A stretch of 64,000 bases of DNA, taken from contig NZ_BAMN01000006.1 of the NCBI RefSeq assembly GCF_000615905.1, forward strand, positions 95,739 through 159,738, in the 5' to 3' direction. Both the position numbers and the translations under genes were made by a program. Origin of the DNA: Companilactobacillus nodensis DSM 19682 = JCM 14932 = NBRC 107160. GTDB lineage: Bacteria; Bacillota; Bacilli; Lactobacillales; Lactobacillaceae. The notes under the pieces were generated by a model. That model saw only the letters and a list, made by a program, of their open reading frames with translations, did not search any database and was not told where the DNA came from. Positions 18,792 to 27,972 of this stretch are shown here, one piece after another; the first letter of the stretch is position 1, and every line of letters starts with the position of its first letter.

Positions 18792-19262
18792 TCAATAAGT
18801 GAAGTGACCACTCTTGCCACCGTCTTTTTCTACCAAGTGGACATCGGTGATCAGCATCCCTCGGTCGATAGCCTTGCACATATCATAAATAGTCAACAGT
18901 GCAGTCTGTGCAGCAAGAATTGCCTCAATCTCAACTCCAGTGACGTGCTTAGTTTTAACCTTGGTCGTTACAGTGATAGTAGTGTCATTATCATCTTCGA
19001 AGTGGATATCAACACCAGTCAATGGAATTAAATGGCACATGGGAATCAACGAACTGGTTTGTTTTGCGGCCATAATGCCAGCAATTTGGGCGACTGCTAG
19101 GACATCACCTTTTTTGATTTTTCCTTCGTGAATACGATTCAACGTTTCAGGGTGCATTTTGATTTTACCAGTTGCGACAGCAAATCTTGATGTTATTTTT
19201 TTGTCAGTAACGTCGACCATTTTGGCTCTGTTTTGATCATTGAAGTGGGTTAATTCATCCAT
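18792..19262 (-). CDS. moaC: MoaC, cyclic pyranopterin monophosphate synthase
   Basis: A 156-residue enzyme of the second Moco step, turning 3',8-cyclo-dihydro-GTP into cyclic pyranopterin monophosphate. The signature [16 protein letters not shown] (about 71-86) and the C-terminal MCKAIDRGM are intact, and VDVTDKK at the N-terminus is typical. It starts at an ATG after AAGGAG. It forms a two-gene leftward unit with the MobA-like gene, apart from the other moa/moe genes. Confidence 0.97.
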   Translation of the reverse strand: MDELTHFNDQNRAKMVDVTDKKITSRFAVATGKIKMHPETLNRIHEGKIKKGDVLAVAQIAGIMAAKQTSSLIPMCHLIPLTGVDIHFEDDNDTTITVTTKVKTKHVTGVEIEAILAAQTALLTIYDMCKAIDRGMLITDVHLVEKDGGKSGHFTY

Positions 19263-19357
19263 TTTAATAACTCCTTATTAGATAATATAAAAATATCTTT
19301 ATCCAAAGTATATCAAGTGTTGTAGGAATTAAGTATTAGGGGAATTGCTCAAAACAA

Positions 19358-19389
19358 AACGGCCACTTCTTTTTGAAGTGACCGTTTGT
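19358..19389 (-). terminator. Terminator at the end of the feo operon
   Basis: AACGGCCACTTC and GAAGTGACCGTT form a 12-bp stem with one mismatch and a T5 loop, directly after the Cys-rich gene. The stretch from here to 19262 should contain the moaC promoter. Confidence 0.7.
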
Positions 19390-19554
19390 TTATGCATTTT
19401 GCTTTCGTGCCTTATCAGCCATTAACTTGGCTTCACACTTGTAATCACAAGCAGCACATTTACCTTGTTTTGATTTTTTAGTAACTTTATAAATTTCATA
19501 TCCAGCGAGACCAATAATTATTGCGGCAATTAATATATTAATAAAAAGTGACAT
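19390..19554 (-). CDS. FeoB-associated Cys-rich membrane protein
   Basis: A 54-residue protein (ATG 19554, stop 19390-19392) with an AGGAGAG ribosome site. One N-terminal membrane helix (INILIAAIIIGLAGYEIY) is followed by a basic Cys cluster QGKCAACDYKCEAK. This matches the small Cys-rich membrane proteins encoded beside feoB in many Firmicutes, thought to play a FeoC-like role in Fe(II) uptake. It lies 24 bases after feoB in the same direction. Confidence 0.8.
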   Translation of the reverse strand: MSLFINILIAAIIIGLAGYEIYKVTKKSKQGKCAACDYKCEAKLMADKARKQNA

Positions 19555-19578
19555 CTAATCTCTCCTCATAATTAAGAT

Positions 19579-21576
19579 TTAAAATAATAGACTTCCGACT
19601 TGGAAGATAATGAACGACATCGCATAGGCAATGACTAGACTAGAAACGACTGAGTAAACTGCCCACTTGGTTGAACCTGTTTCTGACTTAATTGTACCGA
19701 TGGTAGCGAAGCAGGGAACATATAGAAGTACGAATACGAGCATTGAGTATGCCGCAACCGGTGTGAACATTTGACCAAATGCTGCAATCAAAGCTGTCTG
19801 ACTTGATGTGTGGAAGAGTACCATCATACTTGAACTGATAACTTCCTTAGCCATAATACCTGTGAAGAGAGCACTGATAGCCTCCCAAGAAGTAATACCG
19901 ATCGGAGCAAATACTGGTAACAAGACTTTGCCCAATAAAGCTGAAAAACTGTTGTCGATGTCAGTTACGAAACCAGCTGGTCCGAAGTTAGACATGAGCC
20001 AGATCAAGACTGTTCCGGCGAAGATGATTGTTCCAGCTTTTTTGACAAACCCTTTGCTCTTGTCCCAAGTTCCACGCCAGATGATATCTAGGCGAGGGAT
20101 GTGATATTTTGGTAATTCAACGATGAAGACGGTGCTGTCCTTGACCTTGAAAATAACTTGGTAGAATTTGGCCATCAGTAATGCAATAGCGATACCTAAG
20201 AAATAGATCGATAGTACGATCAGCGCCTGATTCTTAGGGAAGAATGCGGCTACGAACAAACTATAAATCGGCAATCTGGCAGAACAACTCATGAATGGCG
20301 AAATCAATGTTGTGATCAAACGTTCCTTAGGTTGCTCAATCGTTCTAGCAGCCATGATTCCAGTGACGTTACAACCGAATCCAATGATCAGTGGGATGAA
20401 GGCTTTACCATTCAAACCGATCGTCTGCATGATCCGGTCAGTCACAAGTGCGGCCCTTGCCATGTAGCCAGAATCTTCAAGGATCGAGATACAGGCGAAG
20501 AGGGTGAAGATTTGTGGAATAAAAGTTAAGACACCCCCGACACCGGCGATTACACCATCTACGATCAACGAACGTAAGAATGGCATTGCACCGACACTGA
20601 TCAAGAATTTGTCAGCGTATGTCGAAATCGGTCCGGAAAGTAGAGCATCGAGTTGATCTGAGATGGGTGTACCGATCCAATCGAATGATAGCTTGAACAT
20701 AAACAAAAAGATTAGAATAAAAATCGGTAATCCTAGTAGTGGATGTGTGATGATCTTGTCGATCTTTGAAGTCATCTCAACATTTTTGGTTGATTTTAAG
20801 TTTTTGGTAGCAGCGGTTAAGGTCGTATCGATGAAGCTTAAGCGAGTATTGAATATTTTGTTTTCAAAGTTTTGTGCGTCGTAATAACCTTGTTGTTCTA
20901 ACAGAGGTTTTAAATCATTTTTGACAGCATATTTACGAATGATTTTATTTTTGTTGATATATTGAATCGCTATCCATCGAGCAAAAGCTGGCTTCATATC
21001 ATAATCAGAAACTAGTTTTTCACTTGCCTGGCGAATGGCTTGTTTAACCATGAAGGGATAATCTAATTCTAGAGCTGATCCATCCGGCAGTTCATCGGCG
21101 GGCATGTTGAGCAATTCATCGCGTAATTCCTTGACTCCGTCTTTGTTACGAGCATTAGTTGTCTCAATGTGACAACCTAAACGCTCAGACAAAGTATTGA
21201 TATCATAATAAATACCAGAGCGCTTCAGGTCGTCGATCATGTTCAAGGCAATGACAGTTGGACGACCAAACTCGAGTAATTCGATCGACAACAATAAGTT
21301 TCGCTTGAGTTGACCGGCGTTAGTGACATTCAGAATAATATCAGCGTCATCAGTTAGTAGGTAATTGATAGCGACGGATTCATCTTTGGTTATCGGATTC
21401 AGTGAATAGATTCCCGGTAAGTCGGTAACGACTATTTCGGAATGCTTGATGTTACCCATCTTTTTTTCGACAGTAACACCAGTCCAGTTACCAACATAGG
21501 CGTACGTATCAGTGATTTGGTTGAAGATGGTGGTCTTCCCAGTGTTGGGATTACCCATCAAGGCGACTGTTGTCAT
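19579..21576 (-). CDS. feoB: FeoB, ferrous iron transporter
   Basis: A 665-residue Fe(II) permease. The cytosolic N-terminal G domain has G1 GNPNTGKT, G3 DLPG and G4 NMID; the C-terminal part holds the membrane helices with two Gate-like halves (SGYMARAALV in the first, GIMAKEVISSSM in the second). Length is normal. It overlaps feoA by 4 bases. Iron supply fits the many Fe-S centres of the nitrate reductase next door. Confidence 0.96.
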   Translation of the reverse strand: MTTVALMGNPNTGKTTIFNQITDTYAYVGNWTGVTVEKKMGNIKHSEIVVTDLPGIYSLNPITKDESVAINYLLTDDADIILNVTNAGQLKRNLLLSIELLEFGRPTVIALNMIDDLKRSGIYYDINTLSERLGCHIETTNARNKDGVKELRDELLNMPADELPDGSALELDYPFMVKQAIRQASEKLVSDYDMKPAFARWIAIQYINKNKIIRKYAVKNDLKPLLEQQGYYDAQNFENKIFNTRLSFIDTTLTAATKNLKSTKNVEMTSKIDKIITHPLLGLPIFILIFLFMFKLSFDWIGTPISDQLDALLSGPISTYADKFLISVGAMPFLRSLIVDGVIAGVGGVLTFIPQIFTLFACISILEDSGYMARAALVTDRIMQTIGLNGKAFIPLIIGFGCNVTGIMAARTIEQPKERLITTLISPFMSCSARLPIYSLFVAAFFPKNQALIVLSIYFLGIAIALLMAKFYQVIFKVKDSTVFIVELPKYHIPRLDIIWRGTWDKSKGFVKKAGTIIFAGTVLIWLMSNFGPAGFVTDIDNSFSALLGKVLLPVFAPIGITSWEAISALFTGIMAKEVISSSMMVLFHTSSQTALIAAFGQMFTPVAAYSMLVFVLLYVPCFATIGTIKSETGSTKWAVYSVVSSLVIAYAMSFIIFQVGSLLF

Positions 21577-21806
21577 TGTAATTGACCTCCACAGAGGAGT
21601 TTGAATACCTTGTAGCGGATGCCGATTTGTTGCTGTTCGATTTCAACGATCACTGGTCCGTGCATCGGAAAGAATCTCACGACTGACATTTGGCTGCCAT
21701 CATGGATTCCCAATGAGTGGAGGCGTTGTGCAGTTTGACTATCTAGTTGCTCAATATTACATAAATCAAAACTCTTATTCATTACGTTGTCAGATATCAG
21801 TTGCAT
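21573..21806 (-). CDS. feoA: FeoA, SH3-like partner of FeoB
   Basis: A 77-residue FeoA domain (LHSLGIHDGSQMSVVRFFPM, then PVIVEIEQQQIGIRYKVFK), required for FeoB activity. ATG 21806 is preferred, with GGAGGA just before it; a longer frame would contain the ribosome site. It leads the feoA-feoB-Cys-rich operon. Confidence 0.92.
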   Translation of the reverse strand: MQLISDNVMNKSFDLCNIEQLDSQTAQRLHSLGIHDGSQMSVVRFFPMHGPVIVEIEQQQIGIRYKVFKLLCGGQLQ

Positions 21807-21866
21807 AAAATCGTCCTCCACAATATTCCAAAAGTAAATATTTTTTAATTTGTTAGATAGTGAAAT

Positions 21867-21880
21867 AATGAACTATCATT
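21867..21880. promoter_or_regulatory. Possible operator in the feoA/sufD-like divergent region
   Basis: AATGA-N4-TCATT lies 60 bases before feoA in a 255-base AT-rich gap. Fur and related iron regulators use ATGA/TCAT half-sites, so it could be an iron box, but arms of five bases in AT-rich DNA can arise by chance. Nothing else stands out in the gap. Confidence 0.3.
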
Positions 21881-22061
21881 TAGTTTCTATTATGCCACGA
21901 TTTGAGTGGAATGTGTATGAGCAATTTACCTAATTTTATTTTGGAATATTTATGAGAGAATAATAGGTATAAACGAATAAATTACCGTATTTAGGTATTT
22001 TTTTGTGAAATCATAGATTTTTTTATATACAAAAGGAATATTAAAAAGGATAGTTTAAAAA

Positions 22062-22979
22062 ATGGAAATTAATAATGAATTTTTAGAAGATTTTGAATTA
22101 GATGCAAATGATCATGGTGAACCACATTGGTTCATTGATCGACGAATTGCGGCTTTGAAACAATTAAGTGAACTGGACTTACCGGTGAGTCAGAATTTTA
22201 CAAATGAAGATGAATTGATCAAATTGACTTCACCACGAAGGATTCGGTCCAAAAAAGATCTGCTGGATACATCATTGATTGCCAGAAGTACGATCAGTCA
22301 ATTCGGACAAACGGTTATTAAGAATGATTTACCGGAAGAATTGGAATCACAGGGTGTAGTTTTGACGGACATATTAACAGCTCTGAGAGTTCATCCTCGT
22401 TTGATTCAAAAAAGTTTAATGGATAAAGTGATCTCTCCAGATGAGGATAAAATGACTGCCTTTCATCTGGCATGTCTGAACTCTGGTGTTTTTTTGTACA
22501 TTCCTAAGGAGGTTAAACTGACAGAACCAATAAGAATTGATCTGATTCAAGACGATACTAAGAAGGGGAATTTGAATACACATGTACTAGTCGTCGCTGA
22601 AAATGACGCAGAAGTCACGATTGAACAGACCCTATCAAGTTTTGGAAATAATCATAATAATACTAATTTCTTTGTGGAAGTGCTATCTCGTTCTAATGCC
22701 AAGGTGAACTATTCTCTCAAGACTGAATCACATTCTGAGTTTGTTTATTTAAAAACAAGGGCATATTTGAGCCGTAATGCACAGGTTGATTGGAATATGG
22801 ATTTGAACAATCATGGAAATACCTGGGCTGATTTCAGTAATAATCTATTCGGTGCCGATGCAAATGTGAATATGAATTGGAATACCGATAAGCCGGTCGA
22901 TAAGATTACAGAGATCACGACTTCATTCAACAAGCATGGTAATAATTCATCCATTACTATGAACGGACAAAAATACTAG
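22062..22979 (+). CDS. Short SufB/SufD-family protein, lacking the C-terminal region
   Basis: A 305-residue protein of the SufB/SufD family: an N-terminal helical part (PHWFIDRRIAALKQL) and the start of the parallel beta-helix (VFLYIPKEVKLTEPIRIDL, HVLVVAENDAEVTIEQTLSS). A normal SufD has about 420 residues; this one stops after SSITMNGQKY, before the usual C-terminal region involved in the SufB-SufD interface. No continuation is seen in other frames before the next gene at 23025, so it is truncated or a variant, not frameshifted. No sufC, sufS, sufU or sufB is beside it. It may assist Fe-S delivery, but that is inference. Confidence 0.7.
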   Translation: MEINNEFLEDFELDANDHGEPHWFIDRRIAALKQLSELDLPVSQNFTNEDELIKLTSPRRIRSKKDLLDTSLIARSTISQFGQTVIKNDLPEELESQGVVLTDILTALRVHPRLIQKSLMDKVISPDEDKMTAFHLACLNSGVFLYIPKEVKLTEPIRIDLIQDDTKKGNLNTHVLVVAENDAEVTIEQTLSSFGNNHNNTNFFVEVLSRSNAKVNYSLKTESHSEFVYLKTRAYLSRNAQVDWNMDLNNHGNTWADFSNNLFGADANVNMNWNTDKPVDKITEITTSFNKHGNNSSITMNGQKY

Positions 22980-23024
22980 TATAATTATCCTTGTATTCAA
23001 ATCTGATTTTTAAGAGGAGAAAAA

Positions 23025-23705
23025 ATGATACTAGAACGTCAGAATATGCTCAATATCAACCAAATCGAGAGGGAATTAAGCCGTTATTCAGATGACGACG
23101 AGATTCACGATATTAGTAAGTTAGTAAGTTATTATCAACTTTGTCATTCAGCTGTGAGCGAGTTCGGGACTAAGTTGGAGAATCTGGATGCTGATTACCA
23201 AGTTCGCCATAATCACAATCCCATCCATCATATTGAAATACGAATGAAAGATGTCAGTAGTTTGATAGAAAAAATTGAACGTAAAAATTTGCCAGTTAAA
23301 TTTGAGAGTATCAAAGATAGAATCTTTGATGTCGGTGGAATTCGTGTGATCACTAACTATATTGATGATATTTATACAGTTGAAGAGAATTTATTGGCAC
23401 AGGATGATGTCGTGTTGTTAAAACGAAAAGATTATATTAAGAATCCTAAGGATAGTGGATACCGAAGTCTACACTTGGTAGCTTCAGTACCGGTTTTTCA
23501 ATCTGATGGAGTCCAAGTTACACCGGTAGAGATTCAAATTCGCACTATCGGCATGGATATGTGGGCTAGTTTAGAGCACAAATTACGTTATAAGACTGAA
23601 GAGCCAGATGAGAAGGTTGCTCAGTATTCAGAGTCATTACAGGATTATGCTGATGAGATCAACAAGATCGAGAATAATATGCAAGAGATTTTTCACAATC
23701 TTTGA
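23025..23705 (+). CDS. Small alarmone synthetase, RelA/SpoT synthetase domain
   Basis: A 226-residue protein with only the (p)ppGpp synthetase domain: the KFESIKDRIFDVGGIRVI motif, GYRSLHLVASVP, and PVEIQIRTIGMDMWASLEHK with the catalytic Glu-Gln region. There is no hydrolase, TGS or ACT domain, so it belongs with the RelQ/RelP-type synthetases. The common DxAGxR is DVGGIR here. It is single, with GAGGAG before the ATG. The gap to dus is under 80 bases. Confidence 0.88.
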   Translation: MILERQNMLNINQIERELSRYSDDDEIHDISKLVSYYQLCHSAVSEFGTKLENLDADYQVRHNHNPIHHIEIRMKDVSSLIEKIERKNLPVKFESIKDRIFDVGGIRVITNYIDDIYTVEENLLAQDDVVLLKRKDYIKNPKDSGYRSLHLVASVPVFQSDGVQVTPVEIQIRTIGMDMWASLEHKLRYKTEEPDEKVAQYSESLQDYADEINKIENNMQEIFHNL

Positions 23706-23783
23706 ACTAAAAACTTGCGTTCAGTTCCCAACAGTCGGTATAGTTGATAAGTTGTAATTTATTATTTGATTGGAGATGAGATT

Positions 23784-24779
23784 GTGACCCAGTCACCTTA
23801 CTGGAATCGCATCGCAGAAAAGGCTAAGAAGGAAGGCCGTCCTTTTTTCAGCTTGGCACCAATGGAAGCTGTCACAGGATCGGTTTTTCGTCGTGTAGTC
23901 ATGAAAGCTGCCGCACCAGATGTTTTTTATACAGAATTTACTAATGCGTTAAGCATTACACATCCAAAAGCAAAAGAGGCCACAAAGGGCCGACTATATA
24001 TTGACCCAGAAGAAGATCCGAAACCTATTGTTCAATTGTGGGGTAATAACGGTGATGACTTTGCGCGTGCCGCCAAAGAAGTTGAGAAGCAAGGGTACGA
24101 AGCAATTGATATCAATACGGGATGTCCAGATATTGCCGTGATCAAGAATCATAGTGGGAGTGATCTGATTCGCCACTTTGATCGCACAGAAGAAGTGATC
24201 GAAGGTGCCCGTCAATCGAACTTACCTGTAACAGTGAAGACGAGAATTGGTTACAGTGAAGTTGACGAGTACAAGACTTGGATTCCATTTTTGCTTGAGC
24301 AACAGGTGCCGGTCTTAACAGTTCATGTTCGTACCAAAGAAGAGATGAGCAATGTGCCAGCACATTATGAATTGATCGATGACATTGTTAAGATGCGTGA
24401 TGAGATTGCTCCTGATACATTGTTGCAGATAAATGGTGACATTATGGATTATCAAGCAGGGATACAACTTTATCATGAACATCCAGGAATTGACGGTATC
24501 ATGATCGGACGTGGAATATTTACCAATCCTTATGCCTTCGAACCAATTCCAAAAGAACATTCAACACATGAGTTACTTAACTTGCTCCGTTATCAGTTGG
24601 ATCTGTATGATGAGTTTGTTGCCAAGGGAATTCCTGGCCACTTTGCTCCATTGCAGAGATTCTTCAAGATTTATGTGCGTGGGATGAAGGGCGCTTCTGC
24701 TGCCAGAAATGATTTGATGCAGACGAAGACGACCGATGATGCACGTGCTGTAATTGATCGAATTGATGTTAATAAATAA
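23784..24779 (+). CDS. dus: tRNA-dihydrouridine synthase
   Basis: About 331 residues. A flavin TIM barrel with the Dus signature region (FFSLAPMEAVTGSVFRRVV), the INTGCPD segment carrying the catalytic Cys, the KTRIGY stretch and the FMN phosphate site GIMIGRGIFTNP. It reduces specific uridines in tRNA. GTG 23784 follows GGAGATGAG at good spacing. It ends at a strong terminator, so it is probably an independent gene that happens to lie inside the nitrate island. Confidence 0.9.
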   Translation: MTQSPYWNRIAEKAKKEGRPFFSLAPMEAVTGSVFRRVVMKAAAPDVFYTEFTNALSITHPKAKEATKGRLYIDPEEDPKPIVQLWGNNGDDFARAAKEVEKQGYEAIDINTGCPDIAVIKNHSGSDLIRHFDRTEEVIEGARQSNLPVTVKTRIGYSEVDEYKTWIPFLLEQQVPVLTVHVRTKEEMSNVPAHYELIDDIVKMRDEIAPDTLLQINGDIMDYQAGIQLYHEHPGIDGIMIGRGIFTNPYAFEPIPKEHSTHELLNLLRYQLDLYDEFVAKGIPGHFAPLQRFFKIYVRGMKGASAARNDLMQTKTTDDARAVIDRIDVNK

Positions 24780-24997
24780 AAATATGGACAAAAACCGATT
24801 TTGGCTTTTGTCCATATTTTATTTTTTGTTTTAACAATATAAAAATCTATCAATCCAAAGATAACAGTGGTCAGTGTAGCGATTCCTACGCAATTTGTTA
24901 TTCGATTATTAATAGAATCCATTTTAAAACTGTACCAAATAAAGGAACTTAAAAGTGTAATAAAAAATACTATTAAATAAATAGTTATTTTTTTCAT
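24671..24997 (-). CDS. Small two-helix membrane protein, C-terminus uncertain
   Basis: From ATG 24997 the frame reads MKKITIYLIVFFITLLSSF, a membrane helix, then a second helix (VGIATLTTVIFGLIDFYIV). It starts 5 bases after the stop of the gene at 25002-25250, so it looks like the last gene of the mobA-moeB operon. The open frame, however, runs through the bidirectional terminator and 108 bases into the opposite dus gene. The true stop is probably near 24830, perhaps hidden by a single-base error. Confidence 0.4.
   Translation of the reverse strand: MKKITIYLIVFFITLLSSFIWYSFKMDSINNRITNCVGIATLTTVIFGLIDFYIVKTKNKIWTKAKIGFCPYFYLLTSIRSITARASSVVFVCIKSFLAAEAPFIPRT
24779..24822. terminator. Bidirectional terminator between dus and the leftward moe/mob operon
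   Basis: AAATATGGACAAAA and TTTTGTCCATATTT are perfect 14-bp arms around a 12-base loop, with T residues after the right arm. Confidence 0.85.
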
Positions 24998-25001
24998 ACC
25001 A

Positions 25002-25250
25002 CTAATATTCAGCTTCAGAAGTTTCAAAACTAGGGTCGGCGAATTGCTTATAAAAATCATAATCCTTTTTGATTAACATAATACGACGTTCTAACTCTTC
25101 AATTGCTTGATCTTGTTCTAGTGTTCTCATGTCGTCTCTTTGAGTTTGTTCTTCGTTCTCTAAAAGTGTTCTTTGAATGCTCAAGTCATTCAAGCAAATT
25201 TTAATCATTTTTTGAAAGTCTCCACGACTCATTTCGGTTTGTGCTTTCAT
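25002..25250 (-). CDS. Small charged coiled-coil-like protein in the Moco operon, unknown
   Basis: An 82-residue soluble, helical, highly charged protein (ENEEQTQRDDMRTLEQDQ, IEELERRIMLIKKDYDFYKQ). No family is recognised. Its ATG overlaps the reconstructed stop of mobA, so it is translationally coupled to Moco guanylylation and may be an accessory factor, but this is only context. Confidence 0.55.
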   Translation of the reverse strand: MKAQTEMSRGDFQKMIKICLNDLSIQRTLLENEEQTQRDDMRTLEQDQAIEELERRIMLIKKDYDFYKQFADPSFETSEAEY

Positions 25251-25794
25251 TCTAAGTCCTCCGGATAGTTGATATTTTTTAAGTTTCCATCATAATCTTG
25301 CGCAACACAGTCAGCATCTGACAATAGCTACGCCAGCGATAATTATGACTCTTCATATGTTGCTTTAATAATTCCATATTAATCGTTAAGTGACAACAAG
25401 TGTAGTAGGGAAGACTCTTAATTTTGATATATCCGAGATTTTGACTCAAGAACTCAATTGCCCTTTGATCAATAATGTAATCTGTCGCTACGACGATCAA
25501 GTCAGCTTGCTTGGTTTGCACTGTATCAAAATATGACCATAGAGCCGACAATGGACCGCAGTCGATCATCGGTTTGACGTCCTGAATAACTTGAACTTTG
25601 GAATCGTTAAACAAATTGTCAATATTCGAATAATTGTTTTGGTTAGTTGAGACGTAACAATGGTCAACAAATGGCAAAGTTAAGTCAGCGGTGTATTTGA
25701 CGTTAGGAATAAAAATATCATTGAAGTGGGCTAGGGCCTTGTCACTTTTAAAACGGGTTGATTTGCCACCGGCAAGAATTAAGCTGTCAGTCAT
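25247..25794 (-). pseudogene. mobA: MobA, Moco guanylyltransferase (frameshifted near the 3' end as read)
   Basis: MobA transfers GMP to Mo-molybdopterin, giving the bis-MGD form needed by NarG. The N-terminus has LILAGGKSTRFKSDKAL (GTP loop), and the conserved CGPLSALWSY is present. The open frame changes sense near base 25327 and ends in KIMMET; adding one base there continues as LLSDADCVAQDYDGNLKNIN and ends at a TGA that overlaps the next gene's ATG, the expected layout. Full length is then about 182 residues. The mobB stop side overlaps its start by 8 bases. Confidence 0.88.
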
Positions 25795-26272
25795 TTTTAA
25801 TATCTCTCAAAAAATTATTTATGAATGTCTTACGAGTATCTAAATTTTCAATATCAATGACATTGTCAGAACGGTTTCCCTGGATCGTTACAAAGTACTT
25901 AATATTAGTTACATCTGAGAAGGTTTTAGGCGACTCATCTGTTTTGAGTAATGCTATTTTAGGAAAGTCCAATTCCTTGATTCCTTCAATGATAATAAAA
26001 TCAAATGAGCCAGTTTGTAGTTTTTGAATTTTGTCCAATTCAGTTGATGGTAAGTTACGTTGATAGTGAATTGTTTGTTCATCATTCAATAACAACACAT
26101 CGTCAGAATATTGAAAAAATTTGCCAGTGTCATTAGTCGCAGGAATGTCGATCGGCAGGTGAGTATGTTTAACAACACTGATCTTATACTGAGAGCCTTC
26201 TCTCAAAAACTCTTGCAGCAAGGTCGTCTTGCCGCTTTTTTTGTGTCCGATTATTTGAAAGGTAATAGCCAT
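25787..26272 (-). CDS. mobB: MobB, Moco biosynthesis GTPase
   Basis: A 161-residue P-loop protein with Walker A GHKKSGKTTLLQ at the N-terminus and FDFIIIEGIKELDFPKIALL in the middle, as in MobB, which binds GTP and helps MobA. It overlaps moeA by 22 bases and mobA by 8, so all three are translationally coupled. Confidence 0.93.
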   Translation of the reverse strand: MAITFQIIGHKKSGKTTLLQEFLREGSQYKISVVKHTHLPIDIPATNDTGKFFQYSDDVLLLNDEQTIHYQRNLPSTELDKIQKLQTGSFDFIIIEGIKELDFPKIALLKTDESPKTFSDVTNIKYFVTIQGNRSDNVIDIENLDTRKTFINNFLRDIKND

Positions 26273-27480
26273 GTGCGTAGTCTGCTGTCTTTTGAAGTGA
26301 TCGACTTGCCACGAGGTATTTCGAACATGCAGGTTGCACGTTGCAAGTTGTTCAAGTTACCAGATGCGTCACCGCCAACACGTCCGATTTCGATATGATC
26401 ACCAACAAATTTATATTGTCCACGTAAAATACGGTCGTACATATTAGTCTTGGTATATTCAGCGTTAAGAGTGCCGGTACATTCAATACAACGACTTGCT
26501 TGATGTTGCATCAGTCTCAAGGCATATTCGACATAGAGGTAGAATCCAGTGAAGCAGGCACCAGGATTACCTGATAGTCCGAAGAAGAGAGTTCCGTTAT
26601 AGATGAAGGCAGTTGTAACACTACCGGGGCGCATTTCAAGCTTATTGAATAGTAGCTTTTCGGATGATTTGGCCAAGTCGGCAATGATATCGAAGTCTCC
26701 AACGGAAACACCACCGTCAGTGATGATAACGTCACACTTACCTAGGAGGTCATTTACAGCTGACTTCAAGGCAGCAGGGTCGTCTTTGATTTGCGTGTAG
26801 CTGATAACATCAGCACCATTTTCTTTACATAGATCACGTATCATTGGTCCGTTACTATTAAATATTTTGCCATTAACGATTTTTTCACCAGGATTCAAGA
26901 GTTCTGATCCAGTGGTGATAATTCCAATCGTTGGCTTCTTATAGACAGAGATTTCTTGAACATCGAAGGCACTCAGTAGACTGATACCACCGGGATTGAT
27001 CTCAGTATCTTTGGCAAGTAACGTATCACCCTTTTTGAAGTAATCACCGATTTGAGTGATGTTATCCTTTTTCTGGATTTCAGTTATTTGAACGGTGTCC
27101 TTGTCGATCATACGAGTTGTTTCAAGCATGACCACGATGTCAGCTCCGTCAGGAACGTAGCCGCCAGTCATGATTCTGACTGCTTCACCGGATACAAGCG
27201 GACGGTCGAAGTCAGCACCGGCAGGAATGTCACCGACAACTTTTAGATCAGCTGGCAAGTTGGTCAAGTCAGATTGTAGCATCGCGAAGCCGTCATAGCC
27301 GGAACGTCTGAAGGTTGGGAAGTCATGTGGTGCAGTGACATCCTCCGCAATGATGCGATGGTTGGCAGCAGTTGCCGCAATTTTTTCAGTAGTAAGTTTG
27401 ACACTGTCAATATTATCGACGATTATTTTGCGAGCTTCGTCAATACTAATGGCATTTCTATTATCAACTGGTTTATACAT
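26251..27480 (-). CDS. moeA: MoeA, molybdopterin molybdotransferase
   Basis: A 409-residue MoeA, which inserts molybdate into adenylylated molybdopterin. Diagnostic features are FPTFRRSGYDGFA, the GGYVPDGADIVVMLE segment, TTGSELL and TDGGVSVGDFDII in domain III, and GLSGNPGACFTGF. Length is standard. It starts one base inside the moaB stop and overlaps mobB, in a compact operon moeB-moaB-moeA-mobB-mobA. Confidence 0.96.
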   Translation of the reverse strand: MYKPVDNRNAISIDEARKIIVDNIDSVKLTTEKIAATAANHRIIAEDVTAPHDFPTFRRSGYDGFAMLQSDLTNLPADLKVVGDIPAGADFDRPLVSGEAVRIMTGGYVPDGADIVVMLETTRMIDKDTVQITEIQKKDNITQIGDYFKKGDTLLAKDTEINPGGISLLSAFDVQEISVYKKPTIGIITTGSELLNPGEKIVNGKIFNSNGPMIRDLCKENGADVISYTQIKDDPAALKSAVNDLLGKCDVIITDGGVSVGDFDIIADLAKSSEKLLFNKLEMRPGSVTTAFIYNGTLFFGLSGNPGACFTGFYLYVEYALRLMQHQASRCIECTGTLNAEYTKTNMYDRILRGQYKFVGDHIEIGRVGGDASGNLNNLQRATCMFEIPRGKSITSKDSRLRTWLLPFK

Positions 27481-27947
27481 TATTTGGTTATCTCCTTAAT
27501 TAAATGTTCTAGGTCGGGCAAGATGATTTGTTCCAAGGCAGTCTTGCAGGCATTAGTTGATCCAGGCAGTAAATAACAAATTTGGTCGCTGTCTGTTATG
27601 CCGGCTGCAGCTCCTGAAACGAGTGCCTTCAATCCAATATCATCGACGCTGATACGTCTGAAGTATTCTCCGAATCCTGGAATAACTTTGATAAATTTTG
27701 GTTCAAGAGTGTCGATCGTAACATCGCGTCGAGCAATGCCGGTACCGCCATTTACCAAAATCAATTTGCAGGAAGTAGTGAGTAGTTGGTTGTAGGCGTC
27801 TGTTATTTGTTGTGCATCGTCTTTGACGATGTATTTTTTGACAAAATTATTGCCAGCCTCTGTCATGGCTGTTTGGATGTATTGACCAGATTTGTCAGTT
27901 ACTTCAGTTCTGGTATCGCTGACGGTAATAATTCCAAAATCAATCAT
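27480..27947 (-). CDS. moaB: MoaB/MogA-type molybdopterin adenylyltransferase
   Basis: A 155-residue protein of the MogA/MoaB fold that adenylates molybdopterin before Mo insertion. It has the LVNGGTGIARRDVTIDTLEP motif and PGFGEYFRRIS, then the AAAGITDSDQICYLLPGST segment. In Gram-positives MoaB often takes this role when MogA is absent. It overlaps the moeA start by one base. Confidence 0.94.
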   Translation of the reverse strand: MIDFGIITVSDTRTEVTDKSGQYIQTAMTEAGNNFVKKYIVKDDAQQITDAYNQLLTTSCKLILVNGGTGIARRDVTIDTLEPKFIKVIPGFGEYFRRISVDDIGLKALVSGAAAGITDSDQICYLLPGSTNACKTALEQIILPDLEHLIKEITK

Positions 27948-27972
27948 TAATATCTCCTCCTCAACGTGCTGA

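Noticed and set aside
24671..24830. Full extension of the small membrane ORF into the dus region
   Set aside because: It would pass through a strong bidirectional terminator and overlap dus in antisense; the last part is not hydrophobic in a regular way and is probably not real.
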